From contig VZTG01008541.1 of assembly GCA_013397845.1 (NCBI GenBank), positions 375,481-439,480 of the forward strand: a DNA stretch of 64,000 bases, written 5' to 3'. Source of the DNA: Melanocharis versteri. Taxonomy: Eukaryota; Chordata; Aves; Passeriformes; Melanocharitidae. Positions 25,001-34,563 of this stretch are shown here, piece after piece. The notes below the pieces were generated by a model, which saw only the letters and a program-made list of their open reading frames with translations, did no database searches and was not told where the DNA came from. Position numbers and translations under genes: made by a program. Within the stretch, counting starts at the first letter, position 1. Every line of letters begins with the position of its first letter.

Positions 25001-28000
25001 GGTGGACACCAACCTCCTGCTCTCTGCATTTCCCCAGCTGTCAGCAAAGGCCTCCTCAGCCCAAACATCTCCAGCCGTGCCACCTCCTGCCCCACCTCTG
25101 GTTCCAGCCACCCCTCGGAAAAACAAAGCTGCCATGTGTAAACCACTGATGCAGAACCGGGGTGTCTCCTGCAAGTTTGAAATGAAGTCCAAAGGATGTC
25201 AGACAGGTAGGAAAAGAAGACTTAACTGTAGGATTACAGGAGCATTTTGGAAAGGCAAGTGGCACGTCCCTGCTCCAGACTAACTGTGAATCCAGCCGGA
25301 AATGCTGCACAGAGTGAGTGTTCAGCAATGTGCTGAGGAGTCTCTGTGCAGATGCAGGGCAGACATGGCAGGGTTGGGGATAGGGAGCCCATTTCCATCA
25401 GCAGCAAAAGGACAGATGTAGACAAGTCTGTAGCATGATCCCACCTCTTGTGGGATGATCCCTCTCTCCTGTTCCTCTGGAGATCATTAGCTTGTCTGAG
25501 AGCTGTCTGCTAAACAGGTTCCACTCTAGTTCCTGTCAAGCATGTGTGTGTGGTCTGCAGCATATGCAAGGCAACCTCTTAGCAGGGCTATGTAGAAGCA
25601 GGATTTGTACTGCTGGCTAAGGCAAACCTCTCTTGTTGCTGGGCTTGACTTGCTGCTATTCCAGCTCTGCCCCTGAGTCCTAGAAGCTGGTGCCTGAAAG
25701 GACTGTGGTGCTGGATGGCTGAGGGCATGGCAGCCTGCAGCAGGGCTGGGTGGAGGAACTTCTGGAATTTAGGTCACTGATGTATTTTTGCTCTTGTCAG
25801 AGGCTGACTGGAAGCCCCAGCTGGTTGTGTTGCCAATCCCCGTCCCGATCTTCGTGCCTGTGCCTATGCATATGTACTGCCAGAAAGTACCTGTGCCTTT
25901 CTCCATGCCTGTCCCGGTAAGCAGCAAGCTTCACCTGCTTGTGTTCTCTTACTGTTGTGATCCTGCCTTGCTGAAGTCTCCCTGCTTCTCACTTCATGCT
26001 CTTCTCCTGCCTCTGCTTTTATGTCAATCTACCGGGTGTCAGTTTTCTGTCTGGTGTGCTGCTGTCCTCAGGTGCCTGTGCCAATGTTCCTGCCCACCAC
26101 ACTGGAGAGCACAGAGAAGATTGTGGAGACCATCGAGGAACTGAAGGTGAAGATCCCCTCCAATCCCCTAGAGGCTGACATCCTGGCCATGGCTGAGATG
26201 ATTGCAGAGGCTGAGGAACTGGACAAGGCCTCCTCGGACCTGTGTGGTAGGTTCTTCCATGGCTTGGTCTGGTCCAACAGCTGGGATCAAGGGGGTTTGC
26301 CAGCTCTTAGAGCTAAAACACCTGCCGGGATTGCAGCTCTCCCAAAGCCTTTGAAAAGGAAGCAGGGAAGAGCAAGTCCTCAACTTCTGCTGAGGAGGTA
26401 CCAGAAGGGAAGAGCTGCAACAGAGAGCAGCATCTGCCACTGTCCCTTTTGGAGGTGCCAGTCTTGTGGCACAGGTGCAGCTGTCTTACTTTATTCAGGT
26501 GGCTGTTCAGACTCTTCCCTAAAGTGGCTTCTGATTTACAAAACTAGCAGTCCTGGTCTTGCAGGTCTTTTTACTTTACTTTTACTGCATTCCTACAAAT
26601 GGCAGTGATGGGGGTTGTGGCTGGGGAGACAACAACTTTGCAATATCTTGCTGTCCAGGGAAAGCTGGACAGCCCAGGTGTCGTGGGCAAGACTGCACTC
26701 ATGTGCTGCATGCAGGGAACCCAACTTCATTTTTCAGCTGTCACAGGGAAAACAGACAAAAGACTTTCAAGAAAGTTGGGTTTATGATGAGCTTTTTCAT
26801 TGCAGATCTGGTGAGTAACCAGAGTGCAGAGGGTCTCCTGGAGGACTGTGATCTGTTTGGACCAGCACGGGACGATGTGTTGGCTATGGCTGTCAAGATG
26901 GCAAATGTCCTCGATGAGCCGGGCCAGGACCTGGAGGCCGACTTCCCTAAGAGTAAGAGCTGGGTGACACAGGTGTGCAGGGCTGCTGAGGGTCCTCCCA
27001 CTGCCCTCAGCTGTGTGCACTTACCTCCCCATGCCCTCTGACTGACCAGGTGTGAGAGCCCTGCAGTGACTGCTTGCAGCAGGGGTGGGGAGACCACCAC
27101 TTCTGAAGGAGTGTCTAGACTAAACTTAACGTGTTGTGAGCATAAGACCCAGAGAAGGGGGAATGAGAAGCTGATTTTAACAGCACAAAGAGCAGGGCAG
27201 CAGCACTGGTGTGTTTATGAATGATGATTCCAGAGGATCCAGCAAGGCAAGAAACCTGGACAAAGCATGGCATTCTGAGAAATGGCAGAATTGCTGAGTG
27301 TCTGTTAACAGAAGGTGGAAGAAGAGGCAGGGACTTGCAGGAGCACAGCAATGCTGAGGCAGGATGCTAGCAGCAAACAACAGAATTGAGGTGCCTGTGC
27401 CAGGCTGTCCACAGTACTCGCATGGCACAAGGGAATGAGGAATGTTCCTCAGGTTTAAAAAACAGAAGCCTGCCAGAGAGGAAAATGTGCGGTTCTGATT
27501 ATTCTGAGAAATTTTAGCATTGTCTGCCAGTGCCATATTTCCTTTGCTGGGCTGTGGCTAAAAGTTCGTGCCAGGCAGTGGTAGAGGATGTGAAGTGTTC
27601 CCTCTTCATTTTGCTGTAAAAATCAGGCCAGCACAGGGGGCAGGATGAGAAGTCTCAGCTGAGCCCTTCTGCCTGTGTTTCCTTTCAGACCCTCTAGACA
27701 TCAACCCCAGTGTGGATTTCCTCTTTGACTGTGGGCTGGTGGGACCAGATGATGTGTCCACAGAGCAAGATCTGCCTCGAGCTGTCCGGAAGGTGAGTTC
27801 TCTGTGGGTGCTGCCTGCTTAAAGCTCTTCAGGTTTGGAGTGGGAGCTGCCACTTGGGATGTACGAGGTGAAGTGTGCCAGAGTCTCTGGTGTGCTGGGG
27901 AGGTTGTGCCCTCTCCCTTCAGGGCATGCTTGGCCTGCGGGCCACTCCTTGAATGAAAATACTTGCCACTTCAGAGGAGCTTTGAATGCTACAAGTCATG

Positions 28001-31000
28001 TGACAGCTGGTCGCTTTCTTGCCTGTGACCCTCGTAACTAATGAGCCTTGTTGGCTTGGCTGCCAGCAGAAGGGTGCCTGCTGCCATGGCACACTGTAGG
28101 GAGCTGACAGTCAGCAGGTGTGAGGGGTGGCCAGGACTCCTGCACCTGTCCCAGGTAGGTGCAGGACACAGAACACCTCTCACAGAACACCTCTCTGCAG
28201 GGGCAGAAGCGCCTGGTGCTCTCTGAAAGCTGTTCCCGGGACTCGATGAGCAGCCAGCCCAGCTGTACAGTGCTCAACTACTCATACGGTGTGAATGCCT
28301 GGAAGTCCTGGGTACAAGCCAAGTATGCAGGGGGAGAAAGCAGCAAGGGAGAGGAGCTACGCTTTGGCCGTAAGTGCCTTGTCTGGATGCAGTGGAGTGG
28401 CAGAAACCTCCCAGAACCTGGACCTTGGGGCGTTGAGGTGCTCCTGACCTTGTAGGCTGTTGTCTGAGGCTGCTGTGCTTGTCTCTGCAGCCAAGCCCAT
28501 GAGGATCAAGGAAGACATCTTAGCCTGCTCAGCAGCTGAGCTCAACTACGGCCTGGCGCAGTTTGTCAAGGAGATAACCCGGCCCAACGGGGAGCGCTAT
28601 GAACCGGACAGCATCTATTACCTCTGCCTTGGCATCCAGCAGGTGAGGGAGGCCTTGCTGCCCTCAAGTCCTCTACAGCCAGACTTGGGGGTTGGATCTG
28701 GTGAGGGGAGCTTGTACCCTTCATTCTGCCTTCTGGGGACCCAGAGAGGCTGGCTGGACTCTCCTGCAGTGCCTCAGCCCAGGACAGCATCCCACCTGGT
28801 TCGGTCTTTGTTCCCAAGCCCAGAGGGTAGGGTGGCAACTGTTCCCCAGCCTTGCACCCTTCTTGCACATCTCTGAGGAGGGCTGGGGGATCTCTCCAAA
28901 TTCAGGCCCTTCTTCACGACCAAGTCTGCTTTGTCATGCCCCAGGGTTTTTCTTGCAGCTCCCAGAAGTGTCTGCCCAGCGGCTCTGGTGGCACAAGGAG
29001 GGGTGCTCTGCATGTGTGTCCTGGGCTCTCTGGGGAGGGTTTGCATTCCAGGTGCTGCTGTGTTTCCCTTGACTGTGTGTTCTGTCCTTTCTAGTACCTG
29101 CTCGAGAACAATCGTATGGTGAATATATTTACAGACCTTTACTACCTGACCTTCGTGCAGGAGCTGAACAAGTCCCTGAGCGGCTGGCAACCCACAGTCT
29201 TACCAAATAGTATGTGTCTTCAGACTACCTTCAGTCACCACATATATCCAGTTTGTGCTTGTAGCCTTGGATCCTCTGGCCTGGTTGTGCTCCCCCAGCT
29301 TCAGCCTTGGCATAGGCAGCACAGTCCTGCTGTGTCTTGAGGTCATACTGACCCAAACCAACTGCAGAGCCAGCGTGGTTTACGCTTCAGCAGCTTCTGG
29401 TGCCCGCAGTCAGGATAGCTGGGAGCAGAGCATGTGTGCTTTGTATCCTGGGACAATTTGAATCTTTACAGCACTTCATGGTAATGCCTCCACCCTTTGG
29501 CAAGGAGGATGCCAAGCCAGGAGGCACACTGATGCATGTCTTTGTGTTCCCAGCACATGGATGAGCCCAGCACACAGTGCTAGGCCTTGTCCAAGGTTGC
29601 TGTGCTGCTGCCTTGTGAATGGACTAACAGAGCTCTGCGGAGGCTTTTCATGTTGCTGTTATCTGGGCTGCCTTCCCTGCTGTGTCTTGTCAGTAGTTAG
29701 TTCATAGATCCAGCCTCATCTTTGCAGACTGGCTATCCCAGGCAGAGCCATTTGACTCCAGATCTGTGTATCTAGGCAGGAGCTGGTCAGATCTCTCCCG
29801 CCTGCTGCTTTTCCTTAATCTCTCACTGAGTGTGGTGGAACACTGACCTGGAGTTCACTTTTGGGCCATCTGTAGTGATGAGCAAGTAGGATTGATTTGG
29901 GTTCTCGCCTGTGGTTTGGCTGTGATCTGGGGAGGCTCATGGCTGGGCAGAGATCTAGCTCTGCTGATGGCTCTGGAGAAGTAACCTTGTGAAAAAAGAG
30001 ATGCTGTGAAGCATCTGTCTTTTGCAGTGAGCTTTCCTGGACAGAGTGAAGGGATTGCCACAAGGCCATTGCTGATCTTACCTGGTTCTCCCTCTGTGTG
30101 TTGCAGACACAGTTTTCTCCCGTGTCGAGGAGGAGCACCTCTGGGAGTGCAAACAGCTGGGTGTTTACTCACCCTTCGTGCTTCTCAACACCCTCATGTT
30201 CTTCAACACTAAGTTCTTCGGGCTGCAGACAGCAGAGGAGCACATGCAGCTCTCCTTCACCAACGTGGTGCGCCAGTCCCGCAAGTGCACCACGGCCCGT
30301 GGCGTGACAAAGGTGGTGAGCATCCGCTACTACGCTCCTGCCAAGCAGAAGAAAAGCCGAGGTGGGTCTGGGGAAACATCTCTGTTCCTCCCTCTGCATC
30401 CCCCATCAGGATCCAGCCATGATCCAGCTCTCTCCCCCTCTGCAGATGGCGGCTCTGGAAAACGGAAGCGTGAGGAGGAGGTACCAATGCTGGAGCAGCG
30501 GGAAAACAGGATGAATCCCCTCCGATGCCCAGTCAAGTTTTATGAGTTTTATCTCTCCAAATGGTGAGGCTTTCTCTGGAGAAGAGGCATGTGCCATGTT
30601 GGGGCCACTTCTCAGTTTTGATGGGACCCTGTGGAGTGACTGCTGCTCTCCAGACACTTGTACATGAGCATGCAGTCTTGCCCAGGCTCTGTGCTGCTTG
30701 ACTAGACCATGTTTGAGAGAATGCTTCTCTCTGGCCTCTTCCACTTCTTGACCTTCTCCAGACTGGCAGGAATGTGCAGTAGGAGTCCAGTGCTTGGGTG
30801 GTTAGGGGTTTTGGCCTTGAACAAGGAGCTGCAGGCTCAGTTTGTGTCCTTATCCTACTAAATGTTGAGAGGCTGTGACGAGCTGTAAATGCCCCTTGCT
30901 AAACACGGCTGGCCAGGCTGTCTGAGCTGATGTCCCATGTCTCACTCTCCTCTCTCTCCACAGTCCTGAGAGCCTGCGGAACCGCAACGATGTGTTCTAC

Positions 31001-31162
31001 CTGCAGCCCGAGCGGTCGTGCATCGCCGAGTCCCCGCTCTGGTACTCGGTGATCCCCATGGATCGGAGCATGCTGGAGAGCATGCTGAACCGCATCCTGG
31101 CCGTCAGGGAGATCTACGAGGAGCACAGTCGGCTCAGCAGCCTGGAGGATGACATGGACTAA
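9163..31162 (+). CDS. ZMYM3: ZMYM3, zinc finger MYM-type protein 3 (24 coding exons, 1434 aa)
   Basis: Coding exons: 9163-10045, 10710-10753, 11150-11222, 12027-12318, 12750-12927, 13296-13508, 14105-14255, 14795-14910, 18389-18475, 18793-18943, 19525-19697, 20125-20290, 23979-24037, 25038-25206, 25801-25916, 26072-26246, 26806-26952, 27689-27792, 28201-28369, 28491-28642, 29095-29209, 30107-30361, 30446-30563, 30964-31162. All introns are GT-AG, phases agree at every junction, and the total is 4305 nt. The protein aligns along its length with human ZMYM3 (1370 aa): acidic N-terminus, ten Cys-rich MYM modules (about aa 390-835), a Pro/Val-rich linker and a C-terminal DUF3504-type domain. The family is nuclear and associates with LSD1/CoREST/HDAC complexes; a role in BRCA1-linked DNA repair is reported for the human protein. 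The start is the first ATG after the acceptor at 9147-9148 and begins MDSSEF, like human MDPSDF. Confidence 0.97.
9391..9522 (+). repeat. ZMYM3: Nonapeptide repeat (L-x-K-P-x-x-L-D-x) within ZMYM3
   Basis: Residues 77-120 fall into about five nine-residue units. The clearest are LEKPGVLDM, LEKPDVLDD and LDKPEGLDG, with LSKTSDLVE and an eight-residue first unit being more diverged. The matching 27-nt periodicity is visible in the DNA. The human protein has only a trace of this pattern in the corresponding region. Confidence 0.8.
12027..20290 (+). CDS. ZMYM3: ZMYM3 exons 4-12: array of ten MYM-type zinc-finger modules
   Basis: These nine exons encode aa 334-842. Each module has a CxxC pair followed 25-45 residues later by an FCxxxC pair: CANC/FCSSSC, CTFC/FCTSVC, CSVC/ICSDAC, CCDNC/FCNSAC, CMWC/FCSICC, CSFC/FCSPSC, CHYC/FCCKDC, CEHC/FCSEGC, CTYC/FCSEDC and CHAC/FCNQQC. 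Introns cut through several modules rather than between them. MYM fingers bind zinc and are generally protein- or SUMO-interacting surfaces. The acidic SDEDSDAMVDDPNDEDF block starts the first of these exons. All expected Cys ligands are present. Confidence 0.93.
12319..12749 (+). other. Pyrimidine-rich ZMYM3 intron
   Basis: This 431-bp intron is strongly C/T-biased on the sense strand over most of its length. It is open in one frame that runs into the next exon. Retention would not extend the protein, because its length is not a multiple of three and the upstream reading frame stops within about 14 codons. Confidence 0.6.
15540..15680 (+). repeat. T/G-rich low-complexity tract with a G-quadruplex-like core
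   Basis: An intronic stretch made almost only of T and G. Four G-runs at 15586-15589, 15599-15602, 15608-15612 and 15614-15619 are separated by 9, 5 and 1 nt, which fits a G-quadruplex motif on the sense strand of ZMYM3. Confidence 0.6.
15766..17135 (-). mobile_element. CR1 LINE, 5'-truncated, with decayed reverse-transcriptase ORF
   Basis: The + strand begins with the reverse complement of a CR1 3' end ('aatcatagaacagtttgggctgaaagggacc'). Minus-strand translations show CR1 reverse transcriptase in fragments and in order: ITLDFCKAF (domain start), VTSGDPQGSVLGPGLF, KFSDDTKLSHSV (FADD-box region, here FSDD), DLGVLVDERLAMT and YSLEKRRL-like tail segments. Several frameshifts and stops separate them, so it is a dead copy inserted antisense to ZMYM3 in the intron between 14910 and 18389. 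Confidence 0.92.
17195..17395 (+). mobile_element. Second CR1 fragment, opposite orientation
   Basis: The + strand reads like CR1 reverse-transcriptase coding DNA: 'ttggggatcagtgttaagcccaagg', then 'cttcaacatcttcattgatcattt', then 'aaatttagcagatgaaacaaagactgg', corresponding to the GSVLGP...FNIFIDDL...KFADDTKL region. It is heavily decayed and its ends are approximate. Confidence 0.55.
19764..20031 (+). repeat. Minisatellite of ~40-57-bp units filling a ZMYM3 intron
   Basis: Between the exons ending at 19697 and starting at 20125, about six degenerate units repeat the theme 'cactgctg(t/c)ggggaagctc(a/g)cactgctggagtccctggctgg'. Unit starts are near 19764, 19804, 19855, 19911, 19952 and 20005. 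The array occupies most of the 427-bp intron and stops short of the branch region and acceptor of the next exon. Confidence 0.75.
20372..20487 (+). mobile_element. CR1 3'-end fragment
   Basis: The sequence ends in 'tccatctctaacatctatggttctatgac', the typical CR1 tail with its ATTCTATG-like terminal octamer. The upstream part (ctggccc...gggaccta) fits the CR1 3' UTR. Short and sense-oriented relative to ZMYM3. Confidence 0.65.
20640..21080 (+). mobile_element. 5S-rRNA-derived SINE (SINE3/AmnSINE-like) with CR1-type tail
   Basis: 20640-20760 aligns nearly end to end with vertebrate 5S rRNA: 'ctgcagccccacaccacc', then 'agatctcataaactaa', then 'ggattgggccaggtcagtgcttggatggga', then 'gggtgctgcagg'. 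The middle (about 20850) resembles the 'gtgccgtctt..gatgagatgttaaa' region of 5S-headed SINEs. The end (about 21030-21075, 'tgcaaagtgctttgggatccctcaggatggaaggtgct') resembles the LINE/CR1-L3-type tail of such SINEs. The 5S head places it in the SINE3 superfamily. The exact family name is inferred. Confidence 0.72.
23570..23705 (+). mobile_element. Ancient MIR/L3-like interspersed repeat
   Basis: The text 'gatctcgaagcactttgccaagatattt...atggaggcacagggaggggcc...acagcaagccaataggcagagctgggattagagccctggattc' follows the well-known pattern shared by MIR and L3/CR1-type repeats ('caaagcactttacaa ... gaggcacagagagg ... gcagagctgggattagaacc'). The family is uncertain. Confidence 0.55.
23979..26246 (+). 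CDS. ZMYM3: ZMYM3 exons 13-16: Pro/Val-rich linker and following helix region
   Basis: Four exons encode aa 843-1015. They begin with a variable Ser/Pro stretch (SQTSEPKPAVPSPQ), continue through ATPRKNKAAMCKPLMQNRGV, which is nearly identical to human, and then a proline-valine run (VLPIPVPIFVPVP...VPVPMFLP). The segment ends with a conserved acidic helical part (ESTEKIVETIEELKVKIPSN, then ADILAMAEMIAEAEELDKAS). The proline run is split by the intron at 25917-26071. Confidence 0.93.
24488..24852 (+). repeat. Direct duplication of a ~105-bp AT-rich segment
   Basis: 24488-24592 and 24748-24852 are nearly identical ('gtgtagggttttttggcctc ... ttatcagacttaaggaat'), offset by 260 bp. They differ by one T in a T-run and 'gattttt' versus 'gacgttt'. 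The first copy ends at an ambiguous base (n at 24592), which suggests the assembler joined unequal copies. About 155 bp of unrelated AT-rich sequence lies between. It could be a piece of a larger tandem or LTR-like repeat. Confidence 0.8.
26806..31162 (+). CDS. ZMYM3: ZMYM3 exons 17-24: conserved C-terminal DUF3504-type domain
   Basis: Eight exons encode aa 1016-1434 and are almost identical to human over long runs (for example LEDCDLFGPARDDVLAMAVK, SIYYLCLGIQQYLLENNRMV, and the end CPESLRNRNDVFYLQPERS). The domain from about aa 1160 is the DUF3504-type domain shared with ZMYM2, ZMYM4 and QRICH1. Published work attributes it to domestication of a Crypton transposon tyrosine recombinase. A basic GSGKRKREEE segment near aa 1335 could be a nuclear localisation signal. 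The stop TAA is at 31160-31162; the human protein ends EEDLD, here EDDMD. Confidence 0.95.
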
Positions 31163-32335
31163 GGGCGAGGTGCTGCTGGACTGGCTGCGCTCCAGCCCTG
31201 ACACCTCATCTTGCTGCTTCCCATTGCAGGGCAGGGGCCACGCAGCATAGGAGGGGATGGTGCTGCAGCAGTGCTGTCCCTGCATCATTACCAGACTTGG
31301 ACCTCCCATCCTGCTCATTACAGGCATCCCCTACGTACGTGGCCCCCGCACTCAGCTCTGTCTCCAGTTTTGGCTGCTGGGTGAACCATCTTCCCCAGGG
31401 CCAGTTCCCATGGCACAGGAGTGGCAGAGTCCCTTGGGCAGCTCCCTTTGCCCAGCCCTGTCCCTCCCCTACCCCAGCCCTGCCACTACCCCTCTCTCCC
31501 TGTGCCCCAGGGCAGGAATTGCACAAGACACAGTGCACCATCAGACCAGTGGCCCCCGAAAAGCTTTTACTTCCTTTAACATTCCCTCACAAGGCTGGAG
31601 GTATGAAGGCAGGAACAGGAGCTCTGCTGCTGAGGCAGGATTGTCTTTCCAAGCCAGTGGGCATGGGCCACAGGCAGCCTGAGAGCTGTTGTGTCAGGGG
31701 GAGAGCTTTTGTCCTGGGGTGGGAGAGATTTGGGTTGGTTGCAGGGAGTGGATGGAGCTTGCACTGGAACTTGTGGGCAGAGATGTGGCCTTGCCACAGG
31801 GACACCTCCCTTGTGTGCAGCCAGGATGCCTCCCTCTCTTTGGTAAATGTTTTCTGAGTGTGCTGAAAACTGATGGAGATGGGTCTATGCTAGTGCTGCC
31901 CCTCTCTCCCCACTGTTCCCTGTCCTGGTGTAAGGACCCTCTCCTCTGCAAGGTGCCATCATTGGGAATCTCTGCTCCAGCCAGGGGCTCGGGCATTTGC
32001 TGGCAGAAGCAGGGAGTCCTGCCTCGCCTCCCCCTCCCTCCCAGAGCCACAGGCTGCCAGCACCCTGCCCAGGGCAAGTCTGGCTCCAGCTGTGCCACTC
32101 CGTGCTGCCTCCTGTCCCTTCTCGTGTTCTGGTCGGTTTTCTTGAGCTGTACATGGGTCTCCTGTTGAGCCTGTATATATTGTTCTGGCCCTGGCCTGGG
32201 GCCATCTGTTCTCTGTGTCCATGTGGAGAGTGAGCCGCTCACCAGTCTTGTTGTAGTGATGCCAGGGCGGTAGGACTAACCCTGTGTCTCTGGAAACCAT
32301 TCATTTCAAATAAAGATGTGGAAAACTTTGCCAGC
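31163..32335 (+). promoter_or_regulatory. ZMYM3: ZMYM3 3' UTR with polyadenylation signal
   Basis: The 3' UTR follows the TAA at 31160-31162. A canonical AATAAA is at 32309-32314, so cleavage is expected near 32330. A perfect Pumilio-type TGTATATA lies at 32172-32179, about 140 nt before the signal. The UTR is GC-rich with no credible ORF. Confidence 0.8.
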
Positions 32336-32664
32336 CCCTGGTTTTTCCCCCTGGGCAGGGTGAGCATTGTAGGAGGGCCACTGTCCCAGTGCTACTGTGC
32401 ACTTTCCTCCTGTCCATCCCAGCCTGTGCTGCCTGCACTTCCTACCGTGCCTGAGACCCTGCTGTCCTGCCCGCTCTGGCGTGTGGTGATGGCCCCTGCC
32501 TCAGTGCCCATTGGTGCCAGCACGGCATGCCCTGCCTGTCCCTGTCCTGCCTTCTGCCCACGGGGCTGCAGCTCCACCCAGCCCAGCAGTGGCCCTGCCC
32601 TGGCCATGCAGTGTGCCCGTAGGATGGAGCAGTTGGCCACAGTGCCTGTGAGCAGAGCACGAGT
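32336..32664. other. Short intergenic gap between two convergent genes
   Basis: About 330 bp of GC-rich sequence separates the expected ZMYM3 cleavage site from the 3' end of the minus-strand connexin. No feature is recognised in it. Confidence 0.6.
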
Positions 32665-32684
32665 CAAGTGAGGTGCAGTAAGTG

Positions 32685-32690
32685 TTTATT
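32685..32690 (-). promoter_or_regulatory. Polyadenylation signal of the alpha-type connexin
   Basis: AATAAA on the minus strand (TTTATT on +), about 190 nt after the stop codon, followed by a T/G-poor but plausible cleavage region. It implies a short 3' UTR. Confidence 0.6.
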
Positions 32691-32880
32691 TTCTCCCCCT
32701 TCCCAGCTCTACTCTCAGCCCTGCTGCTCCCAGGAGTGCCAGGAGCAGCTGAGCAGTGTCCCCAGGGCTGTGCCCAGCTCTCATGCTGGCCATGGGGTCC
32801 GTGCCTCAGGCCTGGCAGAGACTGGAAACACAACCAACCACTGTGACCACCCATGCATTGCCCATCCCAGCAGGCCACAC

Positions 32881-33759
32881 TCACACTGCCAGGTCTGCCG
32901 TTCGCATGTCCCTATGGGACCCACCAGCCACCCCTAGCCATGCACCCGCCTTCTTCAGTGGTGCCAGGCCATGGCGGGGGCTGCCACCCCTGGGCAGGGT
33001 GACATAGGTGCTGCCAGGCCCTATAGGGCCACCAGGAGTGGTTAGGATGCGGGACTTGGGGCCTGGCCCCTGACGGCACTTGGTGAGACCCAGGTGGTAG
33101 ATCTCCACCAGGTTGAGCAGCAGGGACACGCAGGCCACCCCCAGCATGAAGAGGATGAAGATGGTCTTCTCAGTGGGCCGGGAGATGTAGCAGTTGACTG
33201 TGTTAGGGCAGGGCCAGCGGCTGCAGGTGTAGAGGGGTTTCAGCTGGAACCCATACAAGGCGTACTGGCCCACAATGAAGCCCACTTCCAGGAGAGCCTT
33301 GAACACGATGTTGCAGATGTATGTCCTCAGGATGGCCCCCCGCATGCACACCCGTACCCTCATGTCCCCTGCAGGGAGCTGGGGCTGCCTGGGGCGCTGC
33401 CGCCTGGCCCCGCTGCCGGCCCGTGCTGCCGCTTGCTGCTGTGCCTTCTCCTCCAGATGCACCAGGTGCAGGATGTGGCCCAGATACACAAGGCTGGGGG
33501 TGGAGACAAAGATGATCTGCAGGACCCAGAAGCGGAGGTGGGAGATGGGGAAGGTGCTGTCGTAGCAGGCATTTTGGCAGCCGGGCTGCTGCGTGTCACA
33601 GGAGAAGCCAGACAGCTCGTCTCCCCAGACCCGCTCTGCGGCTGCCCCCAGCACCAGGATGCGGAAGACGAAGAGGACGGTGAGCCAGACTTTCCCCACC
33701 ACCGTGGAGTGCTCCTGGGCATTCTCCAGCAGCCGGCCCAGCAGGCTCCAGTCCCCCAT
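32881..33759 (-). CDS. Alpha-type connexin, GJA3-like, 292 aa
   Basis: A gap-junction subunit with the four-pass connexin fold, forming hexameric hemichannels in the plasma membrane. E1 cysteines are C54, C61, C65 (C-x6-C-x3-C); E2 cysteines are C179, C184, C190 (C-x4-C-x5-C); SRPTEKTIF follows at 193. The N-terminus MGDWSLLGRLLENAQEHST and the LKPLY..C.RWPCPNTV region are closest to Cx46/GJA3. The tail is only about 70 residues (human GJA3 is 435 aa in total) and ends DLAV, resembling the DLAI of GJA3. The coding region is a single exon. The chosen ATG is the standard MGDW start; an acceptor at 33778-33779 puts 18 nt of 5' UTR before it, so a longer upstream reading frame is intronic. It lies between ZMYM3 and GJB1, where human has no alpha connexin. 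Orthology is not settled from sequence alone, so no symbol is given. Confidence 0.93.
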   Translation of the reverse strand: MGDWSLLGRLLENAQEHSTVVGKVWLTVLFVFRILVLGAAAERVWGDELSGFSCDTQQPGCQNACYDSTFPISHLRFWVLQIIFVSTPSLVYLGHILHLVHLEEKAQQQAAARAGSGARRQRPRQPQLPAGDMRVRVCMRGAILRTYICNIVFKALLEVGFIVGQYALYGFQLKPLYTCSRWPCPNTVNCYISRPTEKTIFILFMLGVACVSLLLNLVEIYHLGLTKCRQGPGPKSRILTTPGGPIGPGSTYVTLPRGGSPRHGLAPLKKAGAWLGVAGGSHRDMRTADLAV

Positions 33760-34017
33760 GGCACGTGCTGTGGTGCCCTGCAAGACAGCCACCCTCCAGA
33801 CACAGCCACCCCACAACCTGCCAAAACGCCACCCCACTCCCTGTTCAAGCAGGTGTGCACAGACCCAACCCAATGCTGTCCCTGGAGTGCCCTCATCCTG
33901 CATCCCAGGGGATCCCCTAATCTGTCTCAAGGAGGGCAGGGGGAGCAAAGGCCTCCAGCAGAGAGCTGGGAGCACCATGGGGAACCGCGGTGGCGATCCG
34001 GCATGGGGACCTCTCAC

Positions 34018-34310
34018 CGTAGACGGTGTGTGGGGCAGAGCCCAGTGCTCCCGCGCTGTCCGCTCCTGTCAGTGGGGTGATGGGGATGCTGCGAGGCCCC
34101 TGCCCAGCTGGTCCCCAGCTCCTCCGTGGGGTGCGGACAGGTCTGCCTGGCTCTGTCTGCCCGGTCACCCAACGGCGGGCGTGGGGTTATTGGGGCATGA
34201 GGCAGCTGCGTGCCCCATTGGCTTTCATTGTGACTGGCACATGAAACAGCCACTGGGGAAACTTTTTCCCTCTATTTTTGGTCTGGGCACTTTTCTAATT
34301 ATATTCGGGG
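34018..34310 (-). promoter_or_regulatory. Probable 5' UTR exon and promoter of the GJA3-like connexin
   Basis: On the minus strand a donor ACG|GTGAGAG ends at 34018 and would pair with the acceptor at 33778-33779, giving a 240-bp 5' UTR intron. Upstream lie a CCAAT box (minus strand, 34216-34220) and an AT-rich block at about 34240-34310 (CCAAAAATAG, TATAATTAG) that stands out from the GC-rich surroundings. The transcription start is not resolved. Confidence 0.4.
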
Positions 34311-34563
34311 CTGCAGGGGCTGGTGCTGGGGGAGCGCAAGCCCTTGGACACTGATCAATGCCACCCAGGGGTCACTGGTTGCTGCTGGCTGCCAGGGCAA
34401 CACAGCCACAGCCCCAGCTCAGCCCTGGAACTGCAGCCCCCACAGCCCCTTGTGGCACCCACCAGGGCTTGGGTGCAGGGGTGGACACCCCACGTTGGCA
34501 CCCCAGCTCCCGGCATGTCCCGGCCAGAGCAGAAAGGAGGGAGGCAGCACCTGAGAATGGAGA

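Noticed and set aside
33760..34017. N-terminal extension of the connexin (about 86 codons in frame)
   Set aside because: A strong acceptor lies 18 nt before the standard MGDW start, and connexins begin at MGDW-type sequences. The extension is intron and UTR.
33094..34080. 328-codon open frame on the + strand
   Set aside because: Antisense shadow of the GJA3-like connexin.
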